Below, piece by piece: positions 35,765 through 44,595 of a stretch of 64,000 nt of DNA. Both the position numbers and the translations under genes were made by a program. This stretch comes from Rhodococcus sp. IEGM 1409 (GTDB lineage: Bacteria > Actinomycetota > Actinomycetes > Mycobacteriales > Mycobacteriaceae). The notes beneath the pieces are model-generated. The model was not told the DNA's origin and searched no databases. It worked only from the letters and a program-made list of their open reading frames with translations. The stretch lies in assembly GCF_030056735.1 (NCBI RefSeq), contig NZ_JASHKN010000007.1, positions 1 through 64,000 on the forward strand, written 5' to 3'. How positions within the stretch are numbered: position 1 is the stretch's first letter; every line of letters starts with the position of its first letter.

Positions 35765-37140
35765 CAGTGGTCAACGCCTTTCAGGGTGGATGCGTCGGTC
35801 ATGTTCGAGGAGTCCATCGCCTCGGGTCCCGGAGCTTGCGAGTACAGCGCACTTCTGCGCAGTAAAGCCGTCATACAGACAAGGGAGAGAACGACATAGA
35901 CGAGCCCAAGAGCCACGACCGGCCAGATCGAGTTGGTTCGCGTCAGCAGATACTGGCTGACCATCGGGGCCGTTCCGGCGAATACGGCCGTCGAAAGTTG
36001 GTACGACAGGGAGATGCCCGTATACCGAACGTTTGTGGGGAATATCTGCGCCAGAATGCCGGCCAGCGCGGCGTAATACATTGCGTGAGGTGCCGTCGCG
36101 AGGACCATACCCAGAATCGCCAAGGGGACGGAGCCGGTCTGAACCAGCAGGAACATCAGCGGTAGGAGCACGAGTTCCGGTAGCAGCATCCAACGGACAG
36201 CTTTCGACGGATCGATTCGCGTGGCCAGCACAGCGCCGAAAGGTTGTACGAGTGTCTGGGCTACCAGTGCCACGGTGATCACGAGGAGGAAGTCGCTGCG
36301 CTCGAATCCGAGATCCGTTGTCGCCCAAGAGAGCGCAAAGGTCGTCTTGACGTACGTGATGGCGACGCCGGCAACCACGGCGCCGACGCCGAGAGCAAGT
36401 TCGACGGGATGCGAACGAAGAACCTCTACCAGCGGCATCCGTGTACGTTCTTGTGCTGCAACGGCCTTCTTCATCTCGGGCGTCTCGGAGATGTGCAGTC
36501 TGATGTAGAGGGCGACGATGACCAACGCTGCGGATCCGAGGAACGGCAGGCGCCAACCCCACGACTCGAACACGGAATCCGACATCAGGGTCAGGCCTAG
36601 GAATGCCAACGTCGCGAGCAGATTGCCGACCGGCGAACCCTGCTGCGCAAACGCGCCGTAGAGCACCTTCTTCTTCGGGGGAGCGAACTCGGTGGCAATC
36701 AGTACGGCACCACCCCATTCGCCACCCATGGCAATGCCCTGGAGAACACGAAGTGCAACAAGCAGTATCGGCGCCCAGATCCCGATCTGGGCATACGTGG
36801 GCAGGAGGCCGACACCGACAGTTCCCAACCCCATCAACGCGAGGGTGATGACCACGGCGTTCTTGCGGCCGAACTTGTCTCCGAAATGACCGAAGACCAC
36901 TCCGCCGACCGGGCGAGCCACGAATCCCACGGCAAAAGTCGCGAAGGCTGCGAGTGTTCCCACAGCCGGCGACGCGTCCGGGAAGAAAAGTGGGCCGAGT
37001 ACCAAAGCGGATGCGGTTCCGTAGATGTAGAAGTCGAACCATTCGATAGTCGTTCCGACAAACGCAGTAATTCCGGCCTTGCGCGCTTGCTCGGTGCTGT
37101 ATGCGGGCGGATTGGTGTCGTGACCTGGGTTTTGATCCAC
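35764..37140 (-). CDS. MFS transporter, metabolite:H+ symporter (MHS) type
   Basis: A 458-residue membrane protein with 12 predicted spans. MHS-family features are TIEWFDFYIYGTASALV, GGVVFGHFGDKFGRKNAVV and ALRVLQGIAMGGEWGGAVL. This group imports organic acids such as citrate, alpha-ketoglutarate, shikimate or aromatic acids, or betaine-type solutes. The start is GTG 37140 with AGGGAGA upstream. It heads the operon with the dehydrogenase and CoA-transferase and is divergent from a LysR regulator. Confidence 0.9.
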   Translation of the reverse strand: MDQNPGHDTNPPAYSTEQARKAGITAFVGTTIEWFDFYIYGTASALVLGPLFFPDASPAVGTLAAFATFAVGFVARPVGGVVFGHFGDKFGRKNAVVITLALMGLGTVGVGLLPTYAQIGIWAPILLVALRVLQGIAMGGEWGGAVLIATEFAPPKKKVLYGAFAQQGSPVGNLLATLAFLGLTLMSDSVFESWGWRLPFLGSAALVIVALYIRLHISETPEMKKAVAAQERTRMPLVEVLRSHPVELALGVGAVVAGVAITYVKTTFALSWATTDLGFERSDFLLVITVALVAQTLVQPFGAVLATRIDPSKAVRWMLLPELVLLPLMFLLVQTGSVPLAILGMVLATAPHAMYYAALAGILAQIFPTNVRYTGISLSYQLSTAVFAGTAPMVSQYLLTRTNSIWPVVALGLVYVVLSLVCMTALLRRSALYSQAPGPEAMDSSNMTDASTLKGVDH

Positions 37141-37244
37141 GGTTCTCCCTGATTCTCGCGTCGAGCATCACCAAGGATGCAATGTGAGGCGTGAATCACT
37201 ATCGTCCGAAATCCATGTAGAGTCCAAGACTTAGTTCGACTCAT

Positions 37245-37265
37245 TTATGTGGGCAAACCACATAA
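37245..37265. promoter_or_regulatory. palindrome, probable LysR operator
   Basis: Perfect arms TTATGTGG and CCACATAA with a 5-base spacer, containing the T-N11-A pattern typical of LysR-family sites. It is 20 bases before the LysR GTG and about 105 bases from the divergent MFS start, the usual placement for autoregulation and divergent activation. Confidence 0.75.
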
Positions 37266-37285
37266 TGAATGACGGGAGTAGCGAC

Positions 37286-38164
37286 GTGGAACTGCGTCAA
37301 CTGCGCGCGTTTCTCGCAGTCGCCGACGAACTTCACTTCGGCCGCGCTGCCGAGCGACTCCACATCGGGCAGTCCCCGCTCAGCCAAACCATTCGGGCGC
37401 TCGAGCGCGAACTCGGAACCGACCTTTTCGTCCGGACCACCAGATCAGTGCAGTTGACCGCCGCCGGCGAAGCCTTGGTCACGCCAGCACGGATCATCGA
37501 AGCGCAGCTAGCCGTCGTACGAGATATCGCTTCGGCCGCGTCGACCGGGGAAACTGGCCGTGTCACAGTAGGTTTCGGCGGTACTGGCGGCTACACGGTG
37601 CTTTCGGCCCTCACACGATCGTTGGCGGACTCCCATCCGGGAATCGAACTGGATTTACGGCCGCAGATGTATTCGGGTGAGGTGCTCGACGCTCTCCGAC
37701 GCGGAACCCTCGACATGGGCATAGTCGGTCTGCCCATTCCGCGCGGATTCGAGACTCACACGGTGCGGGAGGAAACCTTGATGGTCGCGGTTCCGGCCCG
37801 GCATCACCTCAGTACCCATGACTCGGTGTCACCGGAAGACCTCGCGACCGAGAGATTCGTGATGTATCCCGCCGAGCACGGCTCGGTGGTGCGCGATGCG
37901 ACATTGTCCTTTTGCGCCACAGCGGGTTTCACGCCCATCGTCGCGCACGAAGCCCCCGATCCGTACAGCCTGCTGGCCATGGTCGGAGCGGGGGTCGGGA
38001 TCGCCGTCGTCGTGGAGTCGACGGCGCATCTGTCCATGGACGGGGTCGTGTACCTGCCGATCGCCGGGGCCACGCCCACGCTGAAAATCGCAATGACGTG
38101 GCGACCGAACAATCCGACGCCGGCAGTACACACCGTCACTCGGGTGCTGAGAGAGCAGCCTTAG
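37286..38164 (+). CDS. LysR-family transcriptional regulator
   Basis: A 292-residue regulator. The N-terminal helix-turn-helix is typical (ELRQLRAFLAVADELHFGRAAERLHIGQSPLSQTIRALE in parts), followed by a periplasmic-binding-protein-like effector domain (GRVTVGFGGTGGYTVLSAL, LDMGIVGLPIPRGFE). The GTG at 37286 was chosen because it gives the family's usual VELRQLR start and follows GGGAG; ATGs at 37247 and 37265 lie inside the operator. It is divergent from the MFS/dehydrogenase/CaiB operon and probably activates it when the organic acid or its CoA ester is present. Confidence 0.9.
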   Translation: MELRQLRAFLAVADELHFGRAAERLHIGQSPLSQTIRALERELGTDLFVRTTRSVQLTAAGEALVTPARIIEAQLAVVRDIASAASTGETGRVTVGFGGTGGYTVLSALTRSLADSHPGIELDLRPQMYSGEVLDALRRGTLDMGIVGLPIPRGFETHTVREETLMVAVPARHHLSTHDSVSPEDLATERFVMYPAEHGSVVRDATLSFCATAGFTPIVAHEAPDPYSLLAMVGAGVGIAVVVESTAHLSMDGVVYLPIAGATPTLKIAMTWRPNNPTPAVHTVTRVLREQP

Positions 38165-39870
38165 GCCCTGGCGAGGATTCCCGCGAAATCAGTTCCCACA
38201 GGCAGAGTTCCGTACTCGTGACCACGATCGGCACCGAGGCGAGCGGCAATGAACGCATCGGACGAAGCGGCCGGGGAGTGGCGAACCATCAATGACGCCT
38301 GCAGCGCCAAAGCCATTGCCTCGACGACGGTCCGAGCGCGGAACTGCGCGTCGGCAGGCGGCATCGTGGCGAGCTCACCGAGTTGGCGCCTTACCCGATC
38401 GAGGTGCTGATCGAGGACCGGGTTGTTGCCGCGAGCGAGGTTGACCTCGTGGTCGAAGGCGGCAACGGAATCCGGTTCACGGGTCATCGCGCGCAGGACG
38501 TCGAGCGCGATGACGTTGCCCGACCCCTCCCACACGGCCATGACGGGCTGCTCACGGTAACGACGGGCGAGCGGGAAGTCCTCGGTGTAACCGTTGCCGC
38601 CCAGGCATTCGAGGGCTTCGTAGGAGTGGTGCGGACCGCGCTTGCAGATCCAGTACTTCGCAACGGCCGTCGCGAGTCGGCGGAAGGCCTTCTCCTGCTC
38701 GTCCGCGTCCTCGTCCTGGGCGCGCGCCAATCGCAGGGCGGTGATGGTTGCGGCCTCGGATTCGAGAGCCAGATCGGCAAGCACCGACGTCATTGCCGGC
38801 TGATCAGCGAGGACGGCACCAAAAGCACTGCGGTGCCGTGCATGCCACACTGCTTCGGCCACCGACTGACGCATACCTGCCGTGCTGCCGAGGATGCAGT
38901 CGAGTCGCGTCTGAGACACCATTTCGATGATGGTCCGCACACCGCGGCCCGGTTCACCGATCATGGTGCCGACGGTGCCGTCGAGTTCGATCTCGGACGA
39001 TGCGTTGGACTTGTTGCCCAGCTTGTTCTTCAGACGCTGGATGCGGAAGACATTGCGTGTTCCGTCGGGCAGGATGCGGGGGAGAAGGAAGCAGGAAAGT
39101 CCCTCGCCGGCAGCACCTTCGGCCTGAGCGAGAACCAGGAATGCGTCGGACATCGGCGCGGAGCAGAACCACTTGTGTCCGGTGAGCAGGTAGTCCGCAC
39201 CCGGCCCGCCGCGGCCGGCCGGCTTGGCGATGGTCGTGTTGGCTCGCACGTCGGAGCCACCCTGCTTCTCCGTCATCGACATTCCGAAGATCGCGGATGC
39301 CTTTCCCGGAGCATCCAATTCGGGCGTGTAGCTCCGCGAAAGCGCACGCGGGGTCCAGATGGCGGCCACGTCCGGCTGCAATTCGAGTGAGGGGATCACG
39401 GCGTGCGTCATGGAGATGGGGCATGCATGGCCCGGCTCGACCTGGGAGAAGAGCATGAATGCCGCGGCCCGAGCCACGTTGGCACCCGGCTTCGGATCGG
39501 CCCAAGCAGAAGTATGGGCACCGTGGGCAACTGCGGCAGAAATGATCCGGTGGTACGACGGATGGTATTCGACCTCGTCGATGCGGTTTCCCCAGCGATC
39601 GAAAGTCTTCAATTCGGGGATCACCGTGTTGGCCAGCTCGGCGTCGTGCTGGAACCCGGCACTGCCGACCAGTTCACCGATGTCGGTGAGTTCACTGGTG
39701 GACCAATCGGCGTCGTGGCGCGCGACGCCTTCGACGAGCACCGTATCGAGCTGGAACTCGTTGACATCCGTGCGCGGTACCGACTGGTTGAGCACAGCGT
39801 GGGTGCGATGCGGAGCGGGGTGGGTGACGATCTTCTCGGAAATAACGGTGTTCTCGGAAATATCAGTCAT
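38161..39870 (-). CDS. AidB-like acyl-CoA dehydrogenase family protein
   Basis: A 569-residue flavoprotein. AidB-like segments are RWGNRIDEVEYHPSYH, EPGHACPISMTHAVIPSL, MSMTEKQGGSDVRANTT, HKWFCSAPMSDAFLVLAQ, LGGNGYTEDFPLARRYREQPV and WEGSGNVIALDVLRAM. E. coli AidB belongs to the alkylation-damage response, but many homologues act on acyl-CoAs. It starts 10 bases after the acyl-CoA synthetase stop, so an acyl-CoA substrate is likely. The ATG at 39870 follows AAAGG. Its last bases overlap the convergent LysR stop. Confidence 0.87.
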   Translation of the reverse strand: MTDISENTVISEKIVTHPAPHRTHAVLNQSVPRTDVNEFQLDTVLVEGVARHDADWSTSELTDIGELVGSAGFQHDAELANTVIPELKTFDRWGNRIDEVEYHPSYHRIISAAVAHGAHTSAWADPKPGANVARAAAFMLFSQVEPGHACPISMTHAVIPSLELQPDVAAIWTPRALSRSYTPELDAPGKASAIFGMSMTEKQGGSDVRANTTIAKPAGRGGPGADYLLTGHKWFCSAPMSDAFLVLAQAEGAAGEGLSCFLLPRILPDGTRNVFRIQRLKNKLGNKSNASSEIELDGTVGTMIGEPGRGVRTIIEMVSQTRLDCILGSTAGMRQSVAEAVWHARHRSAFGAVLADQPAMTSVLADLALESEAATITALRLARAQDEDADEQEKAFRRLATAVAKYWICKRGPHHSYEALECLGGNGYTEDFPLARRYREQPVMAVWEGSGNVIALDVLRAMTREPDSVAAFDHEVNLARGNNPVLDQHLDRVRRQLGELATMPPADAQFRARTVVEAMALALQASLMVRHSPAASSDAFIAARLGADRGHEYGTLPVGTDFAGILARA

Positions 39871-39880
39871 GACAGGCCTT

Positions 39881-41386
39881 TCAGCTCGCTGCGCGGATGA
39901 GATGCTTCTGGATCTTGCCGGTCGGCGTACGCGGAAGAACGGTCGCGAACACCACTTCACGCGGAATCTTGTAGCGCGCTAACTTGTCCGAGAGGTAGTC
40001 CTTGATGTCGTCGGCGCTGATGACATCCGGTTCGCGCCAGACCACGTGTGCGACGACGGTCTCGCCCCACTCTTCGTTGGGTTTTCCGACAACGGCGACG
40101 TCGACAACGTCCGGGTGCCCGGAGATCACGTCCTCGACCTCTTTGGAGTAGACGTTCTCGCCGCCCGTGATGATCATGTCCTTCGCGCGATCGACGATGA
40201 AGAGGTAGCCGTCCGCATCCTTGCGCGCCAGATCGCCGGTGCGATACCAACCTTCGTCGGCGAAGGCAGCCTTGGTGGCAGCAGGGTCGTCGAGGTAGCC
40301 CTGCATGACGGTGTCGGCGCGCAGCCAGATCTCACCGATCTGACCGGGCTCCGCGTCGGTGCCGTCATCGGCAACCAGGCGCAGGTCGACGCCGGCCAGC
40401 GCGACGCGCCCGATCGATCCCGCCTTGCTCAACTGCTCTTCGGGGTACAGAACAGTGCCCACGGGTCCAGTCTCGGTCATGCCGTATACCTGCCGGAATT
40501 CGGTGGTGCCGTACGACTCCACCAGTCGCCGAGCGACATCCGCACCGATCGGTCCACCGCCGTACAGCCATGCGCGAACGCTACCGAGGTTGTAGTCGGC
40601 GAAGTTCGGCACCAGGTTGAGCGCGGTGGTGTAGATGACCGGCGGTCCGAAGCAGAGGGTAATGCGTTGTTCCTGAACAGTTTCCAGGAACTTGACGGGA
40701 TGGTACTCGCGCAGCAGCACGACGGTTCCGCCCATGTAGAGCGTGGACATGAACCAGTTGTTGAGCGGGGAAGCATGCCAGATCGGGACGGCCATGAGCA
40801 GTCGCTCGTCTCGAGTCGTCGACACGGCGAGGGCCGCCGTGACCGCAACGCCGACCACGTTGCGGTGACTGTGGACGCAGCCCTTGGGCGAACCGGTAGT
40901 TCCCGAGGTGTAGAGGATCTCGGCCGGATCGTTCTCGTCGATGTCGATACCGTCCACGCCCTCCTGGCGGGTGATGGCGTCGTCGAAGAAGTCGAAACCG
41001 TCTGCGACAGAGTCTGTGCTGACCAGTTTGGCTGTTGTCTCCAATCGACCGACAACTGGTGACAACTCACCGTCGAAGACGCACACGGACACCTTCGCGT
41101 GCTCCAGCACGTAGGCAACTTCGGGCGTTTGCATCTTGTGATTGATGGGGACCACGACGGCGCCCAAGCGCCAGGCACCGAGCATCGCGTACACGAATCC
41201 CGGAGTATTGTAACACATCAGCGCGACGCGGTCGCCCGGCTGCACGCCTAGCGACTGCAAATAGCCTGCGACACGGCGACTTCCGTCCTGAACCTGGGAG
41301 TACGTGTGATCGTGACCGCCTGCGATCAGAAAGGGTTTGTCCGGGGTCTTGGTGACGTTGCTGTCGAATACACGAACGATGTTCAT
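39881..41386 (-). CDS. acyl-CoA synthetase (class I adenylate-forming)
   Basis: A 501-residue AMP-forming ligase. Motifs are LYTSGTTGSPKGCVHSH (P-loop), QVYGMTETGPVG (A5), YRTGDLARKDADGYLF (A7 hinge) and PRTPTGKIQKHLI with the catalytic Lys (A10). It converts a carboxylic acid to an acyl-CoA. It is the second gene of a TetR/synthetase/AidB-like operon close to the aldoxime-nitrile cluster, where amidase releases carboxylic acids; similar clusters in Rhodococcus are known to carry an acyl-CoA synthetase. Chain length preference is unknown. Confidence 0.9.
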   Translation of the reverse strand: MNIVRVFDSNVTKTPDKPFLIAGGHDHTYSQVQDGSRRVAGYLQSLGVQPGDRVALMCYNTPGFVYAMLGAWRLGAVVVPINHKMQTPEVAYVLEHAKVSVCVFDGELSPVVGRLETTAKLVSTDSVADGFDFFDDAITRQEGVDGIDIDENDPAEILYTSGTTGSPKGCVHSHRNVVGVAVTAALAVSTTRDERLLMAVPIWHASPLNNWFMSTLYMGGTVVLLREYHPVKFLETVQEQRITLCFGPPVIYTTALNLVPNFADYNLGSVRAWLYGGGPIGADVARRLVESYGTTEFRQVYGMTETGPVGTVLYPEEQLSKAGSIGRVALAGVDLRLVADDGTDAEPGQIGEIWLRADTVMQGYLDDPAATKAAFADEGWYRTGDLARKDADGYLFIVDRAKDMIITGGENVYSKEVEDVISGHPDVVDVAVVGKPNEEWGETVVAHVVWREPDVISADDIKDYLSDKLARYKIPREVVFATVLPRTPTGKIQKHLIRAAS

Positions 41387-41422
41387 CGAAGTCCTTGTCG
41401 GAGAATCACGCTCGAAGAGAGT

Positions 41423-42058
41423 TCATTCCATCGAGCTGTTGAGTACGGCGTCGGGTATCTGGAGGGTGGCGAAGATGACGGCAACCGCCTCCTCGAGGGA
41501 GTAGCCGAAGCTCTCGCCGGTGGCAGTCTTCTGGATGACGAGGCCGAAGATCGCAGACCAGAAGGCCTTGGACTCGACGTCGATGCCCGCGCGCAGCTGC
41601 CAGCCGGTGCGGACCAAAGTACGGAGGAGGGCGGTTTCGCCCGAGGAATGCAGAGTGCGAAGCGTTTCGGAGATCAGGTCGCGGAGTTCACCACGACGAC
41701 CCGTCATCATCATCGCTTCGACGAAGAGTTCGACGCTGGGAGCCCCCGAGCCCAGGAGGGATCCGACCAGCTTCTCGGTGTAGTCGCCGACCGTGTCGGC
41801 GTCGGCTGCATCGACCTCGGCGCGCTTGCCTGCGCGCAGAACGGCCGCGCATGCCACCTCGACGAAGAGCTTCTCTTTGGAGCCGTAGTAGTAGGTCACC
41901 TGGTTGGGATGGGCGCCGGCGGCGGTGCAGATCTGCGCGATGGAGACGCTGTCGCCGTGCTCGAGAAAGAGCTCGGTAGCGGCGTTGAACAGCGCCAGAC
42001 GCGTCTGCTTACCCGACTCACGCGTCGCACGCGCGGCGGGAACTGCCTCGGTGACCAT
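41423..42058 (-). CDS. TetR-family transcriptional regulator
   Basis: A 211-residue TetR-type repressor. The helix-turn-helix is at about residues 35-65 (VSIAQICTAAGAHPNQVTYYYGSKEKLF). It is first in the operon with the acyl-CoA synthetase and AidB-like genes (36-base gap), and two palindromes directly upstream are likely its operators. An acyl-CoA or acid inducer is a reasonable guess. It is divergent from an AraC-family gene. Confidence 0.9.
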   Translation of the reverse strand: MVTEAVPAARATRESGKQTRLALFNAATELFLEHGDSVSIAQICTAAGAHPNQVTYYYGSKEKLFVEVACAAVLRAGKRAEVDAADADTVGDYTEKLVGSLLGSGAPSVELFVEAMMMTGRRGELRDLISETLRTLHSSGETALLRTLVRTGWQLRAGIDVESKAFWSAIFGLVIQKTATGESFGYSLEEAVAVIFATLQIPDAVLNSSME

Positions 42059-42071
42059 TGCGAACTCCTAC

Positions 42072-42119
42072 TTGTTTGCCATACAAACAATAACTCGCCA
42101 TTGTTTGTATGGCAAACAA
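42072..42119. promoter_or_regulatory. two tandem TetR-type palindromes in the TetR/AraC divergent region
   Basis: TTGTTTG-N5-CAAACAA occurs at 42072-42090 and again at 42101-42119, the second inverted relative to the first, so the block is also a perfect 20-base-arm inverted repeat with an 8-base centre. The palindromes are 29 bases apart. The first is 14 bases upstream of the TetR ATG. Binding by two TetR dimers would control the TetR operon and possibly the AraC gene. Confidence 0.82.
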
Positions 42120-42234
42120 ATTCTTCCCGACCCGATGACGTGTCGATTCCTATCGACATGTCCGATGTGCGGGGATTACTCTCTGACCATCGAGCACCCG
42201 AGAACTTCGACTTTCTGCGAGGAGGCGCCCTGCA

Positions 42235-43215
42235 ATGCTCGCGCGATCCGGCTTCTCCCAGCCCACACGCACGACGCTCACGGGCGACTGGGCAGACTTG
42301 CTACGCGAGCATTTTGTCGCGCTCGACATCTCCGATATCGAAGACAGCGATCGGTTCAGCGGGGCCGTCCGCTCGGCGCAACTCGCCCACGTGCGGGTGT
42401 CCGCAGTTCAGTCAATGGAACAACGAATAGTCCGTAGCAACAGCCTGATCAAGAGCGACAGTGCGGACTATCTGCAGATCGGGATGATTCGTCGTGGTAG
42501 CGCTGTAGTGCGCCAAGACGACCGTGAATGCGTGCTGCGACGGGGCGACTACGTCCTGTACGACACCACGCGCCCCTTCGATTGGCAGATCGAGGGCCAT
42601 GCCCACGACGGCATCTGGGGACTCGAGGTGTTCACCTGGCCCCGGTCATATCTGTCGCTCACCGAGGCCGAGGTCACCAGTTTGACCGCCATTGCGTTCG
42701 ACGGACATGCCGGCCTGAGTGGGCTTCTGGGTCGCTTTCTTCACGATCTTGCTTCCGTCCGTATGACGTCAGACGCGAGCGGAGACGAAGAGGAAGTCGT
42801 CAACGAGATCGGCAGCCTGGTCAAGTCGGTACTTCACGCCACAGCGCGCCCGACGATCTCGCGACGAACCGGCCTGTACGAATCCGCTCTGTCGGTCATC
42901 GATACTCGCATCGCGGATCCGTCCCTGTCTCCGGTGGACATCGCGGGAACAGTCAAGGTCTCCATTCGGCAATTGCACAGAACCTTCGCCGAGCATGGCA
43001 CTACGGTGTCGCGTTCGATTCGCATCCGTCGACTCGACGGATGCCGTCGTGAGATCGTCCAGCGCCACGGACCAGAACGGTCACTGACCCAGATTTCTCA
43101 CCGCTGGGGATTCGCCGACCTGGCCGCCTTCAGTCGCGCATTCAAGGCGGAGTTCGGGATCAGCCCGCGGCGATACCGGTCGCAAGCAGCGGCCCCCACA
43201 AGTACTGCTCGCTGA
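42235..43215 (+). CDS. AraC-family transcriptional regulator
   Basis: A 326-residue regulator with an AraC_binding_2-type N-terminal domain (QIGMIRRGSAVVRQDDRECVL region, DYVLYDTTRPFDWQI) and a C-terminal double helix-turn-helix (SPVDIAGTVKVSIRQLHRTFAEHG and RSLTQISHRWGFADLAAFSRAFKAEFGISPRRYR in parts). The ATG at 42235 has GAGGAGG about 10 bases upstream. It sits directly before the aldoxime dehydratase gene on the same strand; AraC-type activators of aldoxime-nitrile clusters are known in Rhodococcus, so it is the likely activator. Confidence 0.9.
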   Translation: MLARSGFSQPTRTTLTGDWADLLREHFVALDISDIEDSDRFSGAVRSAQLAHVRVSAVQSMEQRIVRSNSLIKSDSADYLQIGMIRRGSAVVRQDDRECVLRRGDYVLYDTTRPFDWQIEGHAHDGIWGLEVFTWPRSYLSLTEAEVTSLTAIAFDGHAGLSGLLGRFLHDLASVRMTSDASGDEEEVVNEIGSLVKSVLHATARPTISRRTGLYESALSVIDTRIADPSLSPVDIAGTVKVSIRQLHRTFAEHGTTVSRSIRIRRLDGCRREIVQRHGPERSLTQISHRWGFADLAAFSRAFKAEFGISPRRYRSQAAAPTSTAR

Positions 43216-43290
43216 TCTGTAACATCTTCGGACACTTGCCCATTCAACATGGTGGTCAAAACATTCTGTCGCCGAAGCTTATCCACAATT

Positions 43291-43376
43291 CTTGGCACGG
43301 TGGGCCAAGTATCGGGCGCTGACGGCCAAGTTTGCTCGGCTGAGCGGGCGTAGATTTTCGGCACGGAGTTGCCAAG
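43291..43376. promoter_or_regulatory. direct repeats upstream of the aldoxime dehydratase gene, candidate AraC sites
   Basis: GCCAAGT occurs at 43304, 43325 and 43371. The first two copies are 21 bases apart (two helical turns), as expected for an AraC-type direct-repeat site, and the first also forms an inverted repeat CTTGGC-N7-GCCAAG (43291-43309). They lie 50-130 bases before the aldoxime dehydratase start. Confidence 0.5.
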
Positions 43377-43419
43377 TGCCAGGCACCCGATCCGACCACC
43401 TACATCACATGGAGCACTC

Positions 43420-44487
43420 ATGGAATCTGCAATCGGTGAACACCTTCAATGCCCGCGCACGCTGACCAGGCGCGTTCCGGATACCTATACGCCACCGTTT
43501 CCCATGTGGGTAGGGCGCGCAGACGACACATTGCAACAGGTCGTGATGGGCTATCTCGGCGTGCAGTTCCGCGGCGAGGATCAGCGCTCGGCAGCACTGC
43601 AGGCAATGCGGGATATCGTCGCCGGCTTCGACTTGCCGGACGGACCGGCACACCACGATCTCACCCATCACATCGACAGCCAGGGCTACGAGAACCTGAT
43701 CGTGGTCGGATACTGGAAAGATGTTTCTTCCCAACATCGTTGGAGCAAGTCGACTCCAGTAGCATCCTGGTGGGAGTCCGATGACCGCCTGTCGGACGGA
43801 TTGGGATTCTTCCGAGAGATCGTGGCACCACGAGCCGAACAATTCGAAACGCTCTACGCGTTCCAAGACGACCTCCCCGGGGTCGGAGCCGTCATGGACG
43901 GCACCAGTGGCGAGATCAACGAGCACGGCTACTGGGGTTCGATGCGCGAGCGATTTCCGATCTCCCAGACCAACTGGATGCAGGCCTCGGGCGAACTACG
44001 GGTCATCGCCGGTGACCCCGCCGCGGGCGGACGCGTAGTAGTGCGGGGGCACGACAACATCGCACTGATCCGGTCCGGGCAGGACTGGGCCGACGCGGAA
44101 GCCGACGAGCGCAGCCTCTACCTGGACGAAATTTTGCCCACTCTTCAATCGGGCATGGATTTCCTCCGCGACAACGGCCCTGCCGTCGGGTGTTACAGCA
44201 ACCGATTCGTACGCAACATCGACATCGACGGAAACTTCCTCGACCTGAGCTACAACATCGGCCACTGGGCCTCGCTCGACCAACTCGAGCGGTGGTCGGA
44301 ATCCCACCCGACCCATCTGCGGATCTTCACGACATTCTTCCGAGTTGCCGCGGGTCTGTCGAAATTGCGCCTCTACCACGAGGTCTCGGTGTTCGACGCC
44401 GGCGATCAGCTGTACGAGTACATCAATTGTCATCCCGGCACCGGAATGCTGCGCGACGCGGTGACCACCGCCGAGCACTCAACATAA
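43420..44487 (+). CDS. oxd: aldoxime dehydratase (heme enzyme)
   Basis: A 355-residue heme-containing lyase that dehydrates aldoximes to nitriles. It looks nearly the same as Rhodococcus OxdRE, and residue numbering matches: Arg178 (SMRERF), Ser219 (IRSGQDW), the heme-ligand His299 (PTHLRIF) and the catalytic His320 (RLYHEVS). The ATG at 43420 gives the known N-terminus MESAIGEHLQCPRTLTRR. It supplies nitrile to the nitrile hydratase encoded downstream and follows the likely AraC activator. Confidence 0.96.
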   Translation: MESAIGEHLQCPRTLTRRVPDTYTPPFPMWVGRADDTLQQVVMGYLGVQFRGEDQRSAALQAMRDIVAGFDLPDGPAHHDLTHHIDSQGYENLIVVGYWKDVSSQHRWSKSTPVASWWESDDRLSDGLGFFREIVAPRAEQFETLYAFQDDLPGVGAVMDGTSGEINEHGYWGSMRERFPISQTNWMQASGELRVIAGDPAAGGRVVVRGHDNIALIRSGQDWADAEADERSLYLDEILPTLQSGMDFLRDNGPAVGCYSNRFVRNIDIDGNFLDLSYNIGHWASLDQLERWSESHPTHLRIFTTFFRVAAGLSKLRLYHEVSVFDAGDQLYEYINCHPGTGMLRDAVTTAEHST

Positions 44488-44532
44488 ACGCCAGAACATT
44501 CGGCCACGTTCTTTCCCTCGGAGGCAACTCGA

Positions 44533-44558
44533 GATATGTTGACGAGTGTCGACATATC
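44533..44558. promoter_or_regulatory. inverted repeat upstream of the ArsR gene, candidate operator
   Basis: GATATGTTGAC (44533-44543) and GTCGACATATC (44548-44558) form a near-perfect inverted repeat (one mismatch) with a 4-base centre, about 38 bases before the ArsR start. A related ATATGTCGA word occurs in the amidase promoter at 46446-46454. Confidence 0.65.
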
Positions 44559-44595
44559 CCAGTAGAGGCCATCGAGGAAGCGCGGACAGCAGACA

